NCBI RefSeq assembly: GCF_001866005.1
Contig: NZ_MLQR01000001.1
Span: 188,862 to 252,861 of the forward strand
DNA length: 64,000 nucleotides
Reading direction: 5' to 3'
DNA from: Anaerobacillus alkalilacustris
Lineage (GTDB): Bacteria > Bacillota > Bacilli > Bacillales > Anaerobacillaceae
Shown here in pieces: positions 42,501 to 51,849 of this stretch (within the stretch, counting starts at the first letter, position 1; every line of letters begins with the position of its first letter). Both the position numbers and the translations under genes were made by a program. The notes under the pieces were generated by a model. That model ran no database searches. It had not been told where the DNA came from and saw only the letters and a program-made list of their open reading frames with translations.

Positions 42501-44007
42501 CCAACAATTTGATAATGTAGAGGCTGTTGATTTCCCTCCGCATGGTAATGAGGAAGCGTTTCGACTCATTAGCGAGATTAGTAAATTGGAAAAAACAACA
42601 GATACGTTAAGACCTCTAGTGGATAATCTCCGAGATAAATGGAGATCTGCTAGTGATAAATATACTATTCGTAAGGATGATTTCCTTCAACTTTTTAATG
42701 AAATAGAGATTTTTCAAGAATCGCTTCAAGAAGTAAGAGAGAAGCTTGACTTGGAGAGGAAAAAGCTACAGGAACGGTATGAGTTTTTAGTGAGCGAACA
42801 AAAGAAATATCATTCTAATGAGGAAGCGATCGGTAAAGCGTTAATTGAATTAGAGAAATATGACGCTCGTTTTGCCTTTCTTCATGAGAATGTAAAGGAA
42901 AGTTTGATAGATGAAGACACACAACAAAATTATTCATATAGACGTAAGGAAATGATCTCTCGACTTTTAAAAGGTATGACAATTGCTCAACAGGAAGTTA
43001 TGTCAAGGAAGGAGCAGCTCAACAAGGAAAGAACGACATTTATTAGGTTTTGTAATGACGCAATTTATGATATCAAGCTTCGTCAAACATGTATCTCTGG
43101 CATTGAACATAAAGGTACGTATGATAAAATGCTTGACTGGCAGACCAAAATGAGTGATCGCATTCATCGAACAGTGAAAATTGCTGAGGAAGACATGCGG
43201 GAGCACGACAAACAGTTGCAACAATTTATCTCTCATCTTCACTTGTATTTACGGACAATTACGGATGAATTAAGACTTATTCCAAGACAGACTCGCGTTA
43301 AAGTTGAGGATAAGAGCAAAGACATTTATGTGTTTTCTGTTCCTGATTGGGATGAACAAAAAGGGAAGGAAGAGCTTCGTCGACATATCGATTGGATGGT
43401 GCTTCAACTAGACAAAGATGAGTTTAAAGATGATGAGGGAAAAGAGGATGAGTCGCTAATTCGAAAACAGATCGAAAAATGGCTCCATACGAAGCAACTT
43501 CTTAAAAATGTAATGAAGGAAAAAGAGATAAGTGTGAAGTGTAGGAAAGTAAGTAATGATGGTAAAGTTAGCGGTGCCCTTACTAGTTGGGAGAGGTCAA
43601 ATGCATGGTCGGGAGGAGAAAAGTGGAGTAAAAACATGACGCTGTTCCTCGGAATTCTGAACTATCTAGCCGAAAAAAGAGTGCCACTACAAGGAAACCA
43701 AAAAAGGCATAGAACGGTCATTGTTGATAATCCATTCGGAAAAGCATCGAGTGATCATGTATTAGACCCAGTATTCTTTATTGCTGAACAGTTAGGGTTT
43801 CAAATGATAGCCTTAACTGCTCACGCTGAAGGGAAGTTCATTCGGAAATACTTCCCTGTCATTTATAGCTGTCGCTTAAGAGAATCAGCAAACGGAGACA
43901 CACTAATCATGACAAAAAATAAAGAAATTAGAACAGCATTCTTCAAAGATCATGATCCTGAAGCTATGGTTAGGCTTGGTGAAGACGAACAAATTTCGTT
44001 GTTTTAA
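39580..44007 (+). CDS. jetC: Wadjet SMC-like ATPase JetC (MukB-like)
   Basis: A 1475-aa SMC-type protein. Walker A is GGGKT at residues 40-44. Long coiled-coil arms extend on both sides of a hinge, then the signature AWSGGEKWSKNMTL (about 1340) and Walker B-like TVIVDNPFGKAS (about 1380), where the usual DE is DN, as in JetC relatives. It extrudes loops and licenses JetD cleavage of circular plasmids. All Jet genes look full-length, so the system should be functional. Confidence 0.9.
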   Translation: MPSISKIRFTNVVYEGGGKRYNDDLFLFDSHNGAILLENGGGKTVFIQTAIQAILPNVELAERKMKDTLSLESSSAHIAIEWIINERPRRYGLTAVTLFMAKEGLKSYRYTYEYEEGDKHRIEDLPFVRSMANGKVRPANRDEMNEYYTTMKANYPLKAQTFETVKSYHQHIEERFKIIASEWKKITVINSSEGGVESFFDGCKTTSQLVDQLLIPTVEEAIAGKGSTDFVQTFEKQREHFKAHKRLRRVIEENKQVEKQIASYVSSFEQLYQAEKRFVEQKMKGKALYNYTKHEQEETKNALSKIEISLNGWQGEQKEWDRKDQSYTISILEQKRDKAYERYSEEKDAFDQLVAEQTDKQTRLAQLKVAKVKKDIKTNEELQKHFSNQLDLLEKDEETLELEDRLKDNTAFLKGYFVEEETRIRQNIDQIVRQQERKKEELAQSNKVLVQNQEFLKELELNEREIESNKNHYEKDLQDIANHILSNPLKERVEDEFLKWEKDLQDLDEAIISYGNHIKKLEQTKKELQEVIPNVKMEYEKSHDEATKYKQQLTLIDEVQLETLRDIQVLKPRWEHFDSIYAKEDTILKQIEEKVEKLVIEKEDLFYKERQATRFADEYENNLIFTADPKLERWKDRWRNQFNYLELGTSFVQQAVISLETSVEELYAKYPYWAITIIVTETEVMKLREKLYSVEMELSHPVYICTEVEARTFIHDKGKEMNQKVFPKVWKDNLSLNNFDEWKTQVQSLANEAKQNRKNKESELHGWGSALNKIREFLKKYPYEHYFHLKEQLKIASDEEAKQKRTLHELANRLDKIDKETRDYSGRLSESKDIFNGLMNKIVEGRKYFSKKKELHFSTKELRGIRGKLAEANQKFEKSKKLVSNLEKELVEIEGQLREAREPLYDLKGDSYYKEVIDEHPNFSLKSFDVLINERKSLKNKLEDKQQGREVIEEKLATVKTKLIELTNELKQLDQQFDNVEAVDFPPHGNEEAFRLISEISKLEKTTDTLRPLVDNLRDKWRSASDKYTIRKDDFLQLFNEIEIFQESLQEVREKLDLERKKLQERYEFLVSEQKKYHSNEEAIGKALIELEKYDARFAFLHENVKESLIDEDTQQNYSYRRKEMISRLLKGMTIAQQEVMSRKEQLNKERTTFIRFCNDAIYDIKLRQTCISGIEHKGTYDKMLDWQTKMSDRIHRTVKIAEEDMREHDKQLQQFISHLHLYLRTITDELRLIPRQTRVKVEDKSKDIYVFSVPDWDEQKGKEELRRHIDWMVLQLDKDEFKDDEGKEDESLIRKQIEKWLHTKQLLKNVMKEKEISVKCRKVSNDGKVSGALTSWERSNAWSGGEKWSKNMTLFLGILNYLAEKRVPLQGNQKRHRTVIVDNPFGKASSDHVLDPVFFIAEQLGFQMIALTAHAEGKFIRKYFPVIYSCRLRESANGDTLIMTKNKEIRTAFFKDHDPEAMVRLGEDEQISLF

Positions 44008-44017
44008 TAGAAACTCT

Positions 44018-44049
44018 AACAGTCATTCATTGAATGGCTGTTATTTTTT
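44018..44049 (+). terminator. Terminator of the Wadjet operon
   Basis: AACAGTCATTC and GAATGGCTGTT arms around ATT, followed by ATTTTTTG. Confidence 0.85.
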
Positions 44050-44328
44050 GTAGTATCAGAATTTATAAATTTCTAACTTGAAAACTGTCTAGCGCAAGCA
44101 GCCTACGAGCTCGGTCACTTCAGTCAAGCTACTGACTTCAATAACTACTTGAATAACGTCTCTGAATAGCTTCATGCAGCTTTGCTTCATGCAGCTTTGC
44201 TTCGAGGAAGCTTGCTACGAAGCTATGCTAGAAGACGCAGAAGCACATAGTTGCGGTCAAAGAGCAGAACGCTACTTGCCGACCTTCCAGTGTTTGTCGC
44301 CGATAGGCGGGCGCCATGCGCTTTTCTT
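44050..44328. repeat. Dispersed intergenic repeat, copy C
   Basis: Left end AGTATCAGAATTTATAAATT, AACTGTCTAGC; right end GGGCGCCATGCGCTTTTCTT. Compared with copy A it contains an internal duplication of CTTCATGCAGCTTTG. It lies between convergent jetC and the TetR gene. Confidence 0.8.
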
Positions 44329-44350
44329 AAGATAAGAGTTCAATTACTGC

Positions 44351-44917
44351 TTATCGAAAAGAGGAAAGTCCTTTGTTTGCAAAGTTGTTAATGATTTTGG
44401 CCATTTCTCTTGGAGATTTATCCATTCCATTATCTAACCATGATTTAATAACATGAATACTTCCACTAACGACAAACATACTGACATATTCTGATATTTT
44501 CTCATCAAGATTGTTAATTGCGACCCAGTTTTTCATCGTAAATTGATGAGTGATGTTCATGATTCTCGTTTGAAAGGAGGGATCCCCGTGTTCGCTCATG
44601 AGTGTTTGACACAAATCACTGTTTAAGGCAATATAGTCTAGTATTTTTTCTGTCATCTGTAACGCTTCTTCCTCTTTGGTAAAATTGTAGGAGCTAAGTG
44701 TAGTGTACATATCATCGATTATTTCTTCTTCTATTTTATAAAGAAGGTCATAGTGATCTGAATAATGAGTGTAAAAGGTTGAGCGATTAATATCAGCTGT
44801 TTCACATAGTTCTTTTACAGTAATATTGGAAATTTGCTTTTCTATCATTAGTTTCATTAAGCTATCTTTTAAAACCATTCGGGTATATTTTTTGCGTCTA
44901 TCCATTTTAGAAGTCAC
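44351..44917 (-). CDS. TetR/AcrR-family transcriptional regulator
   Basis: A 188-aa protein. The N-terminal HTH is MDRRKKYTRMVLKDSLMKLM ... ITVKELCETADINRSTFYTHYSDHYDLL; the C-terminal domain is of the TetR_C_7/DhaS-like sort. GTG start at 44917 supported by AGGAGG seven bases before it. Divergent from the RND transporter gene, whose promoter it very likely represses. Confidence 0.85.
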   Translation of the reverse strand: MTSKMDRRKKYTRMVLKDSLMKLMIEKQISNITVKELCETADINRSTFYTHYSDHYDLLYKIEEEIIDDMYTTLSSYNFTKEEEALQMTEKILDYIALNSDLCQTLMSEHGDPSFQTRIMNITHQFTMKNWVAINNLDEKISEYVSMFVVSGSIHVIKSWLDNGMDKSPREMAKIINNFANKGLSSFR

Positions 44918-44997
44918 GTTAAATCCTCCTATATTTCTGTTATCCAACAAACTTTCGCTTTGTGTTGGGGATTGGACGAATTAGAATGAACTGTTTG

Positions 44998-45026
44998 TTG
45001 TATATCCAACACCGTGTCTATATAAT
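44998..45026 (+). promoter_or_regulatory. Promoter of the RND/MMPL operon
   Basis: TTGTAT at 44998-45003, a 17-bp spacer and TATAAT at 45021-45026. TATCCAACA occurs at 44941 and, as ATCCAACA, at 45004 within the spacer, so it is a plausible TetR binding element. Confidence 0.5.
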
Positions 45027-45063
45027 GATAAGATGAAAAACATGAAAGGGCAAGAGAGGATGA

Positions 45064-47124
45064 ATGATTATTGGAATAGCAGCACGACTTATCAAACATA
45101 AAAAACTCGTTGTATTTACTTTTGTGCTCATCGCAATCATCTCTGCTGTGGCGCAATTTTTTGTTTCTGTTAATTATAATATGGTGGATTACTTGCCAGA
45201 TGATGTCCAATCGACTCGAGCGATAAAAATAATGGAAGAGGAATTTACAGCCTCTGTACCAAATACAAGAGTGATGATTAACGATGTAAACATACAAGAA
45301 GCACTTGTTTATAAAGAGAAGCTCGCGAGAATTGACGGGGTTTCTGATGTAATATGGCTAGATAATGTCATTGACTTGAAAACGCCGTTAGAAATGGCAG
45401 ACCAAGAGACGGTGGAAAGCTATTATAAGGTCGGCAAAGCTCTTTTTTCATTTAGTGTAAGAGATGGCGATGAAGTTGCGATTACCGATCAGATTTATGA
45501 ATTAATCGGCGAAGAAAATGCCATGGCTGGTGATGCTTTAGATACAGCTATTTCACAAAAAATGGCGGGTTCAGAATCACTCTATGCCGCATTTTTGTTA
45601 GTCCCAATTATTATATTGATCCTTGTTTTATCAACTACGTCTTGGGTAGAGCCTGTATTTTTCCTCGTTGCCATTGGAGTTTCAGTAATTATTAACTTAG
45701 GTACAAACATTTTTATAGGGGAAGTTTCTTTTGTTACACAATCTGTTGCCCCAATTTTACAACTGGCTGTCTCGCTGGATTATGCGATATTTCTACTTCA
45801 TAGTTTTTCAGATGCTAGGAAGCAAACGGATAATCCCGAAGAAGCAATGGAGCTTGCGATGAAGAAATCTTTTCCGGCAATTACGGCAAGTGCAGCAACA
45901 ACGTTTTTTGGATTTATGGCATTGACGCTAATGAAGTTCGAGATTGGATCAGATCTTGGATTAAATTTAGTCAAAGGGATATTCTTTAGTTATGTTAGTG
46001 TTATGATCTTTTTGCCGGCGTTCACCTTATTTTTTTACAAATGGGTGGATAAGACTCAGCATAAAAATTTTGTTCCAAGTTTCAAAGGAATTGGGGCTCG
46101 CCTTTTAAAAATTAAAATTCCGAGCTTAATCATTGTTTTTGTTATTTTTATTCCGAGCTTTCTGGCGCAAAGTAATACGAACTTTATGTATGGTCTCGGC
46201 GATCAACCAGAGGACACGCGTGCCGGTAGTGATTTTCACATGATTGAAGAGGCATTTGGGGAGCTAACCCCAATCGTTTTATTAGTTCCTAAGGGTAATT
46301 TAGTAAAAGAGACTGAACTAGTACAAGAGTTACTGAAGATGAACCATGTTACAAGTGTCATTTCATATGTGAGTGCAGTCGGTACCGTTATCCCACCTGA
46401 ATTTCTAGATGAATCAATAACGAATGAATTCTTTTCAGAAAACTATAGTCGGATTATTATTCATACGAATACTGGTAAGGAAGGAGACGTCCCTTTTTCT
46501 GTGGTAGAAGCGATACAGGAAAAAGTGAATGTTTATTATGGTGATCAGGCACTTAGCCTTGGTGAGAGTGTCACTTTATACGATATGAAAAATACGGTTA
46601 ACAGGGACAATATCGTTGTAAATGTCGTGACAGTCATAACGATCGCCATCGTTTTACTTGTTACCTTTAAATCTATCTCCATTCCTTTAATCTTACTCAT
46701 TACGATACAGTCTGCCGTTTGGATTAATCTATCTATCCCATATTTTACGAATACTTCGTTAGTTTTTGTAGGGTATTTAATTATTAGTACTGTACAGCTT
46801 GCGGCAACGGTAGATTATGCGATTTTACTCACAGAGGCGTATAAAGAGAATCGTAAAGAAATGCCGGCACTAAAGGCGATTAAGAAAACATTGGATGAAA
46901 AAACGTTTTCTATTTCTATTTCTGCTTCTATATTATCAAGTGTAGGGTTTATTTTAGGGGCTACTTCCTCCAATCCGATCGTATCCTCGATTGGATTACT
47001 GCTTGGAAGAGGAGCTTTGCTTGCTTTTATTTTGGTTCTCTGTTTCTTACCAGCGATGCTATTGGTTTTGGATAAATTTATTAATAAAACTACCTATAAA
47101 GCAAACTTTTATGAGGAGAAATGA
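45064..47124 (+). CDS. RND/MMPL-family transporter
   Basis: A 686-aa membrane protein with 11-12 helices in two halves, each with one extracytoplasmic domain. VSLDYAIFLLHSFSDARK and ATVDYAILLTEAYKENRK are the paired DY motifs of proton-driven MMPL/YdfJ-type proteins. The substrate is unknown; lipids or amphiphilic compounds are usual. It overlaps the next gene by four bases or is immediately adjacent, depending on the start used. Confidence 0.85.
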   Translation: MIIGIAARLIKHKKLVVFTFVLIAIISAVAQFFVSVNYNMVDYLPDDVQSTRAIKIMEEEFTASVPNTRVMINDVNIQEALVYKEKLARIDGVSDVIWLDNVIDLKTPLEMADQETVESYYKVGKALFSFSVRDGDEVAITDQIYELIGEENAMAGDALDTAISQKMAGSESLYAAFLLVPIIILILVLSTTSWVEPVFFLVAIGVSVIINLGTNIFIGEVSFVTQSVAPILQLAVSLDYAIFLLHSFSDARKQTDNPEEAMELAMKKSFPAITASAATTFFGFMALTLMKFEIGSDLGLNLVKGIFFSYVSVMIFLPAFTLFFYKWVDKTQHKNFVPSFKGIGARLLKIKIPSLIIVFVIFIPSFLAQSNTNFMYGLGDQPEDTRAGSDFHMIEEAFGELTPIVLLVPKGNLVKETELVQELLKMNHVTSVISYVSAVGTVIPPEFLDESITNEFFSENYSRIIIHTNTGKEGDVPFSVVEAIQEKVNVYYGDQALSLGESVTLYDMKNTVNRDNIVVNVVTVITIAIVLLVTFKSISIPLILLITIQSAVWINLSIPYFTNTSLVFVGYLIISTVQLAATVDYAILLTEAYKENRKEMPALKAIKKTLDEKTFSISISASILSSVGFILGATSSNPIVSSIGLLLGRGALLAFILVLCFLPAMLLVLDKFINKTTYKANFYEEK

Positions 47125-47126
47125 TG

Positions 47127-48956
47127 ATGAGAAAAAAACGAATACTGCTAGTTGTTCTAGCTATAAGCCTAATTTTGCCGTCATTTCTTGTTGTTGCTGA
47201 AAATAATAGAAAAACGGGAGATATAACAGCCAAAGCAATTGAAATAGACGGAGAGTTGGCGTCGAAGGATGAAGTCGTATATGCTAATTTACATGCAAAC
47301 GGCGAACTACATGAGATCTATGTCGTAAACACTTTAGATGTTGCGAAACAAGGAACAATTATTGATTATGGGACCTATGATAGCATTAAAAATTTAACTG
47401 ATTTATCAGAGATTGAACGTGATAATGATACGATTCGTATCAATGCCACTAAAGGAAAGTTTTATTATCAAGGAAACATAAAAGATAGAGAATTGCCATG
47501 GGATATTTCAATCTCTTATGAATTAAATGGGAAGAAAATCGCACCGAGTGAACTTTTGGGTAAGGATGGTTATATAAAAATAACGATTAATACGTCAGCT
47601 AATGAAAATGTTGATCCCGTTTTTTTTGAGCATTATCTGTTACAAATTTCGCTAACACTTGATCCTGATATGTATCATGACATTGAGATTTCAGACGGAA
47701 TGGTTGCAAATGCAGGAAAAAACAAGCAGGTCACTTTTGCGGTTATGCCGGATCACGAAGAAGAATTGTATCTTAAAGCTGATGTTCTGGATTTCGAGTT
47801 AGAAGGGATTGAAATTGCTGCGATTCCTTCGTCATTTGCTATTGATTCGCCTGATATTGATGAAATGACGAAAGAAATGAAGTCTTTAACGGATGCGATT
47901 AAAGAAATAAACAAAGGTGTTGCGGAATTAAGAAGTGGTGTTTCTAATCTTAACAAAGGTGTTAGTAGCCTTCGAAACGGTTCATTAGATTTTAAAAATG
48001 GGATGAGTGAAATGGATCAATCATCTGGTGAACTTGTTCATGCTTCAACTTCCATTAACAAAGCTCTTGCGACGATTAGTAGGTCCCTTGATGATATTCC
48101 AGGTGGAATTGATATAAGTGATCTGGAAAATATACCAGAAGGGTTAACGCAATTAGCGAATGGAATTCTCGAAACAGCAGACGGACTTGCTAAGCTATCG
48201 GAGAATTACACGTTAGCCTATGACAAATTAGGTAATGCAATAGCAGCCATTCCGAGCTATGAGATTAATGAAGAGGATAGGAATAGCTTATATATGAGTG
48301 GGGCCGATCCTGCAATCATTGATAAATTGATCGAGACGTATACTGCCGCACAGATTGTCAGAGAGACTTATTCTGTGACAAATGAAGCTTTTACCGGAGT
48401 AGATGAAATCTTAGAAACAATGAGTGGATCTATGGAAGGGATGGGAAACTCACTAGCATTTGTCAGTCATGAACTTTCCTCTGCATTAGAAGGTATGGAT
48501 GATCTCGAATCTATAACACAACTATTAGAAGGATTAGCGGTATTTTCTGCAAATTATCAAGAGTTTCACGCAGGGCTTGTTAGTTATACAAAAGGTGTTG
48601 GTCAATTATCCAATTCATATCATAACTTACATGTTGGTATTGTTGAACTATCAACAGGAACAGCAACGTTAGAGGATGGTGTAGGTGAACTTTATGATGG
48701 CACAAATCAACTATATGAAGCAACAAGCGAACTACCTACACAAATGCAAGAAGAAATCGATCGAATGCTTGCAGAATATGATAAATCTGATTTCGATGCC
48801 GTATCCTTTGTGTCTCCTCAAAATGAGCAGATCAACCTTGTCCAGTTTGTGATGAAAACAGAAAGTATGAAAAAAGAAGAACAAGAAACAAACGAAATCC
48901 AAGTGGAAGAAGAAAAAGGATTTTGGATTCGCCTGATAGATTTGTTTAGAGGGTGA
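47127..48956 (+). CDS. Secreted coiled-coil protein partnered with the RND transporter (YhgE/Pip-like repeats)
   Basis: About 609 aa. A signal peptide (residues 1-25) is followed by a beta-rich region, then heptad-like repeats ELRSGVSNLNKGVSSLRNG and similar ones, as in YhgE/Pip-type proteins, through about residue 560. There is no C-terminal membrane helix, unlike YhgE. ATGs at 47121, 47124 and 47127 are possible; spacing from GAGGAG favours 47127. MMPL genes followed by such proteins recur in Firmicutes, and they may act as one export machine. Confidence 0.6.
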   Translation: MRKKRILLVVLAISLILPSFLVVAENNRKTGDITAKAIEIDGELASKDEVVYANLHANGELHEIYVVNTLDVAKQGTIIDYGTYDSIKNLTDLSEIERDNDTIRINATKGKFYYQGNIKDRELPWDISISYELNGKKIAPSELLGKDGYIKITINTSANENVDPVFFEHYLLQISLTLDPDMYHDIEISDGMVANAGKNKQVTFAVMPDHEEELYLKADVLDFELEGIEIAAIPSSFAIDSPDIDEMTKEMKSLTDAIKEINKGVAELRSGVSNLNKGVSSLRNGSLDFKNGMSEMDQSSGELVHASTSINKALATISRSLDDIPGGIDISDLENIPEGLTQLANGILETADGLAKLSENYTLAYDKLGNAIAAIPSYEINEEDRNSLYMSGADPAIIDKLIETYTAAQIVRETYSVTNEAFTGVDEILETMSGSMEGMGNSLAFVSHELSSALEGMDDLESITQLLEGLAVFSANYQEFHAGLVSYTKGVGQLSNSYHNLHVGIVELSTGTATLEDGVGELYDGTNQLYEATSELPTQMQEEIDRMLAEYDKSDFDAVSFVSPQNEQINLVQFVMKTESMKKEEQETNEIQVEEEKGFWIRLIDLFRG

Positions 48957-49205
48957 TTGAGAATTGATTTTTTGTTTACACTCATAGAATGAAGGGAGCT
49001 TCAGATTTAATTGAGGTTCCCATATTTTATTGTGGGAAGGATGCGTTTTCATAAATCACCAGTAATCTATAGGGTACTCTGACAATTAACTATTTTCAAA
49101 TTATAATCGTATGGTAATTGTACAGTACTCAAATATAATGTAAAAATGTAACTTTTCCAAGTGGTCAACCGTTATAATAGTAAGGAAGTATATTGAGGAG
49201 GAGAA

Positions 49206-50129
49206 ATGATGAAGCATCTAAAACTTTTTGTTGTTGCGCTGTTGTTGATAAGTGTATTCATAAATGCACGATTATTAATAAAAGTCAGTGATCTGGAAAA
49301 TAGATTGGATTCTATATCTTATCAGCAAATGGACATTACGCGAAGTGTCGATAGTCAAACAGCTCATATGTACAATCTTTTGGATGAATTTGTTAGAGAG
49401 CAAAGCTGGATAAGCTCAATTGGAATGGAAATAGAAACTAAAAGCATTAATGATAATATAGCAACGTTAAGCTTTAACTGGCAATTAAAAGAGCTGATCG
49501 ATGATGCTGAAATTGTATTTCATTACAAATATGGTGACGAACAAGACTATCACTCAATACCGGTAGAGGAAATCGGACTTGGTTTATTTGAAGCAAGTAT
49601 TCCTGTTGAACATCAATTAGAGCCGGAGTGGTATACGAGGTTAACAATGGGAAATGGGTCAAGTGCTGTAGAAGAAGTAGTAGTAGAAGCCATTGACGAA
49701 TACGGTATGAGAAAAAATAATCCAAATAAGCTTTTATATTATGTGACTGTTTCTTATGATGATGTAGTTAAAAGTGGTGAAATTCATACATCCGATCTTG
49801 GCTATTTAGGATCACAATATTATGGTACCATTGAAACTTTTGTTGACATTCATCAAGATGGATACCATATTTCTGTTTCCGCCCCTCCGTTATATATTAA
49901 TAGAACTAATAATCTGCAAGAAGCTTATATACAAAAGTTCAAGGATGGCATTTTTATACGTGAAGAGAGATTAACGCCAACTGAATTGATGGATGAGGAC
50001 AATAGACAAGAACATGGAATTCACATGTATCAAAATTTTACAGATGAAAAATTTGATTATACTAGCTTGCGATTTATAGTCGTTTATAGTGGTGGAAAAA
50101 CGTTCGAAAAAGAAGTGTATTTTCAATAA
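49206..50129 (+). CDS. Membrane-anchored extracytoplasmic protein, unknown
   Basis: A 307-aa protein with an N-terminal signal anchor (residues 5-25, LFVVALLLISVFINARLLI), a short coiled coil (DLENRLDSISYQQMDI), then two beta-sandwich-like regions reminiscent of Ig-type folds. No catalytic residues evident. GAGGAGG precedes the ATG pair. A solo gene with its own terminator. Confidence 0.6.
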   Translation: MMKHLKLFVVALLLISVFINARLLIKVSDLENRLDSISYQQMDITRSVDSQTAHMYNLLDEFVREQSWISSIGMEIETKSINDNIATLSFNWQLKELIDDAEIVFHYKYGDEQDYHSIPVEEIGLGLFEASIPVEHQLEPEWYTRLTMGNGSSAVEEVVVEAIDEYGMRKNNPNKLLYYVTVSYDDVVKSGEIHTSDLGYLGSQYYGTIETFVDIHQDGYHISVSAPPLYINRTNNLQEAYIQKFKDGIFIREERLTPTELMDEDNRQEHGIHMYQNFTDEKFDYTSLRFIVVYSGGKTFEKEVYFQ

Positions 50130-50171
50130 TTTATAATCGCATCACACCGAATTTTGAATGAAGGGTTAGTA

Positions 50172-50207
50172 GGCCAAATTGTTTCTGATGATTTGGTCTT
50201 TTGTTTT
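50172..50207 (+). terminator. Terminator after the 49.2-kb gene
   Basis: GGCCAAAT and ATTTGGTC arms, then TTTTGTTTT. Confidence 0.65.
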
Positions 50208-50392
50208 AACTTGATATTGTGAAGTTGTGATTTTAAACGAAAGAACGGTATAGAGAATAGCTGCAGAAAATTCTTGTTTTTATAGAATTGAACTTATTAG
50301 GGAGACAAACGTGGCTAGATGAATATAATCACGATATCATTCCTACGAATTCCTATAATTGGTTAGGTAAAACTATTGGTAGGAGGGATGGT

Positions 50393-51433
50393 ATGGCAAT
50401 CAAGGTTTTAGTATTACTGACATTTCTGTGCTGTAATTTTTTATCGATGGCAAGTGCACAAGAACCATTAACAGCTGCATTTGTCCGTGACCATCAGTTA
50501 TGGATAAAAAAAGGTGACCAAGAAACACAACTTACAAAAGGACAGTATGTGTATTCTCCGAAATGGTCATTCGACGGACGGTTTATAGCCTATATTGATG
50601 GGGAGGTGAGAGGTGAAAAATCTAACCTCTTCGTTTATTATTTAGTGAAACAAGAAAGTTATCAGCCATACGAAATGATAGAAACATCGAATTTTAAATG
50701 GTCGCCGATAAAAAATGAACTTGCCTACCTTTCAGGCACTGTATTAAATGTTACAAAAATAAAGGATGGGCGACCAAAAGGGTTTGAAAATGTCTCATTA
50801 GGTGTTAGTGATTTTGAATGGTTTCCAAGCGGACAAGACTTTATCGTTTCTTCTCAAGCAAATTTACTTCCAACCGGTTGGGGACAAGTCCAACTCTTTA
50901 GAGTACCGGTTGATGCAAATCTGGATGCTGAGAAAATAAAGTCCTTCTATACTATCCAGACGAGCACCTCTGATTTGTTTGCCATAACAGCAGAACATTT
51001 TAAATGGAGTTATGATGGTAAGTGGGTTAGTTTTCTAGCTACTCCGACAGCATCCTGGTCAAATGATAGTAATACTTTATGTGTTTTATCGTCAAAAGGA
51101 GAACACTTTCAAGCCGTTGTAAAGATGTTATGGTATGAAGATTGGATAAAATGGTCTCCTTCAGCAAATCAATTAGCATACATCTCAGGCGAAGGAAGAT
51201 TTTTTGTGGAAAATAAGAAAACGACACTTGCAGAGATTCCGGTAGCTAAAAAACAAAAACAATACACACCTTCAGGTTATGTAGATCTAGATTGGATTTC
51301 TTCAGATGAAATGATTGTAGCTCGTGCCAAAGAAAATAAAGAGTGGAAGGAAGGTCCTATGCCGACTATGTATACGACTCTTTATGTTATAAACCTAAAG
51401 TCAGGAGAGCAAAAGCAAATAACCTTGCCATAG
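50393..51433 (+). CDS. Secreted TolB-like beta-propeller protein
   Basis: A 346-aa protein with signal peptide MAIKVLVLLTFLCCNFLSMA (cleavage near ASA-Q). Repeats of the WD40-like/TolB type follow: YSPKWSFDGRFIAYIDG, FKWSPIKNELAYLSG, FEWFPSGQDFIVSS, FKWSYDGKWVSFLA, IKWSPSANQLAYISG, LDWISSDEMIVA, giving a six-bladed propeller. ATG at 50393 with AGGAGG six bases upstream. The function is unknown; a binding or scaffold role outside the cell is inferred. Confidence 0.7.
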   Translation: MAIKVLVLLTFLCCNFLSMASAQEPLTAAFVRDHQLWIKKGDQETQLTKGQYVYSPKWSFDGRFIAYIDGEVRGEKSNLFVYYLVKQESYQPYEMIETSNFKWSPIKNELAYLSGTVLNVTKIKDGRPKGFENVSLGVSDFEWFPSGQDFIVSSQANLLPTGWGQVQLFRVPVDANLDAEKIKSFYTIQTSTSDLFAITAEHFKWSYDGKWVSFLATPTASWSNDSNTLCVLSSKGEHFQAVVKMLWYEDWIKWSPSANQLAYISGEGRFFVENKKTTLAEIPVAKKQKQYTPSGYVDLDWISSDEMIVARAKENKEWKEGPMPTMYTTLYVINLKSGEQKQITLP

Positions 51434-51607
51434 AAAAAAGAACTCGATAAAAGCCCTCAAGTCATCGGTACCTATCTAACATGGTTTCGAAGGGAAGCAA
51501 AGAATAACACAGGTGATTTATGGGTGAAGAATGGAATAAGTGATAAGGAATATATTTGGATAGAGAATGTAGATTTTGCTCCAGCTTTTTACCCAGAGCT
51601 GGAATGA
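51434..51607 (+). pseudogene. Coding remnant directly after the TolB-like gene
   Basis: In the same frame past the stop, 57 codons read KKELDKSPQVIGTYLTWFRR, then EAKNNTGDLWVKNGISDKEY and on to FYPELE, ending in TGA. The protein-like composition (WVKNG, YIWIENVDF) suggests the C-terminal remnant of another gene, or the original end of this one before a nonsense change. No start or ribosome site. Confidence 0.4.
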
Positions 51608-51659
51608 ATAGTAAGTGATTTAGTCCCAGATCACAAAAAGGAGACGACTTACTTCTTTA

Positions 51660-51697
51660 TAGGTACATCTCTCTAACTGAGGATGTGTCTTTTTTTT
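51660..51697 (+). terminator. Terminator of the TolB-like gene
   Basis: Imperfect arms GTACATC ... GATGTGTC around CTCTAACTGAG, followed by eight T. Confidence 0.6.
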
Positions 51698-51800
51698 GCA
51701 CTCATAAGGGCAGCAAGACTCCGACATCAAAACGTAAGAAAAATGAAAAGTTTAGGTGGGGAAAGTAAGGTTTGAATTTTAAGGTTATTAAACTGTATGA

Positions 51801-51840
51801 TCTAACAAAAAAAGAAAGAGCACCAAAAAAAGGTGCTCTC
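51801..51840 (-). terminator. Terminator of the Rpn-family gene
   Basis: On the minus strand GAGCACC-TTTTTTT-GGTGCTC is followed by TTTCTTTTTTTG. Confidence 0.85.
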
Positions 51841-51849
51841 AATTACCTA

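Noticed and set aside
39580-44007. Chromosomal SMC/SbcC DNA-repair protein
   Set aside because: Neighbours JetD, JetA and JetB plus the DN Walker B fit Wadjet JetC; no SbcD or ScpAB is present.
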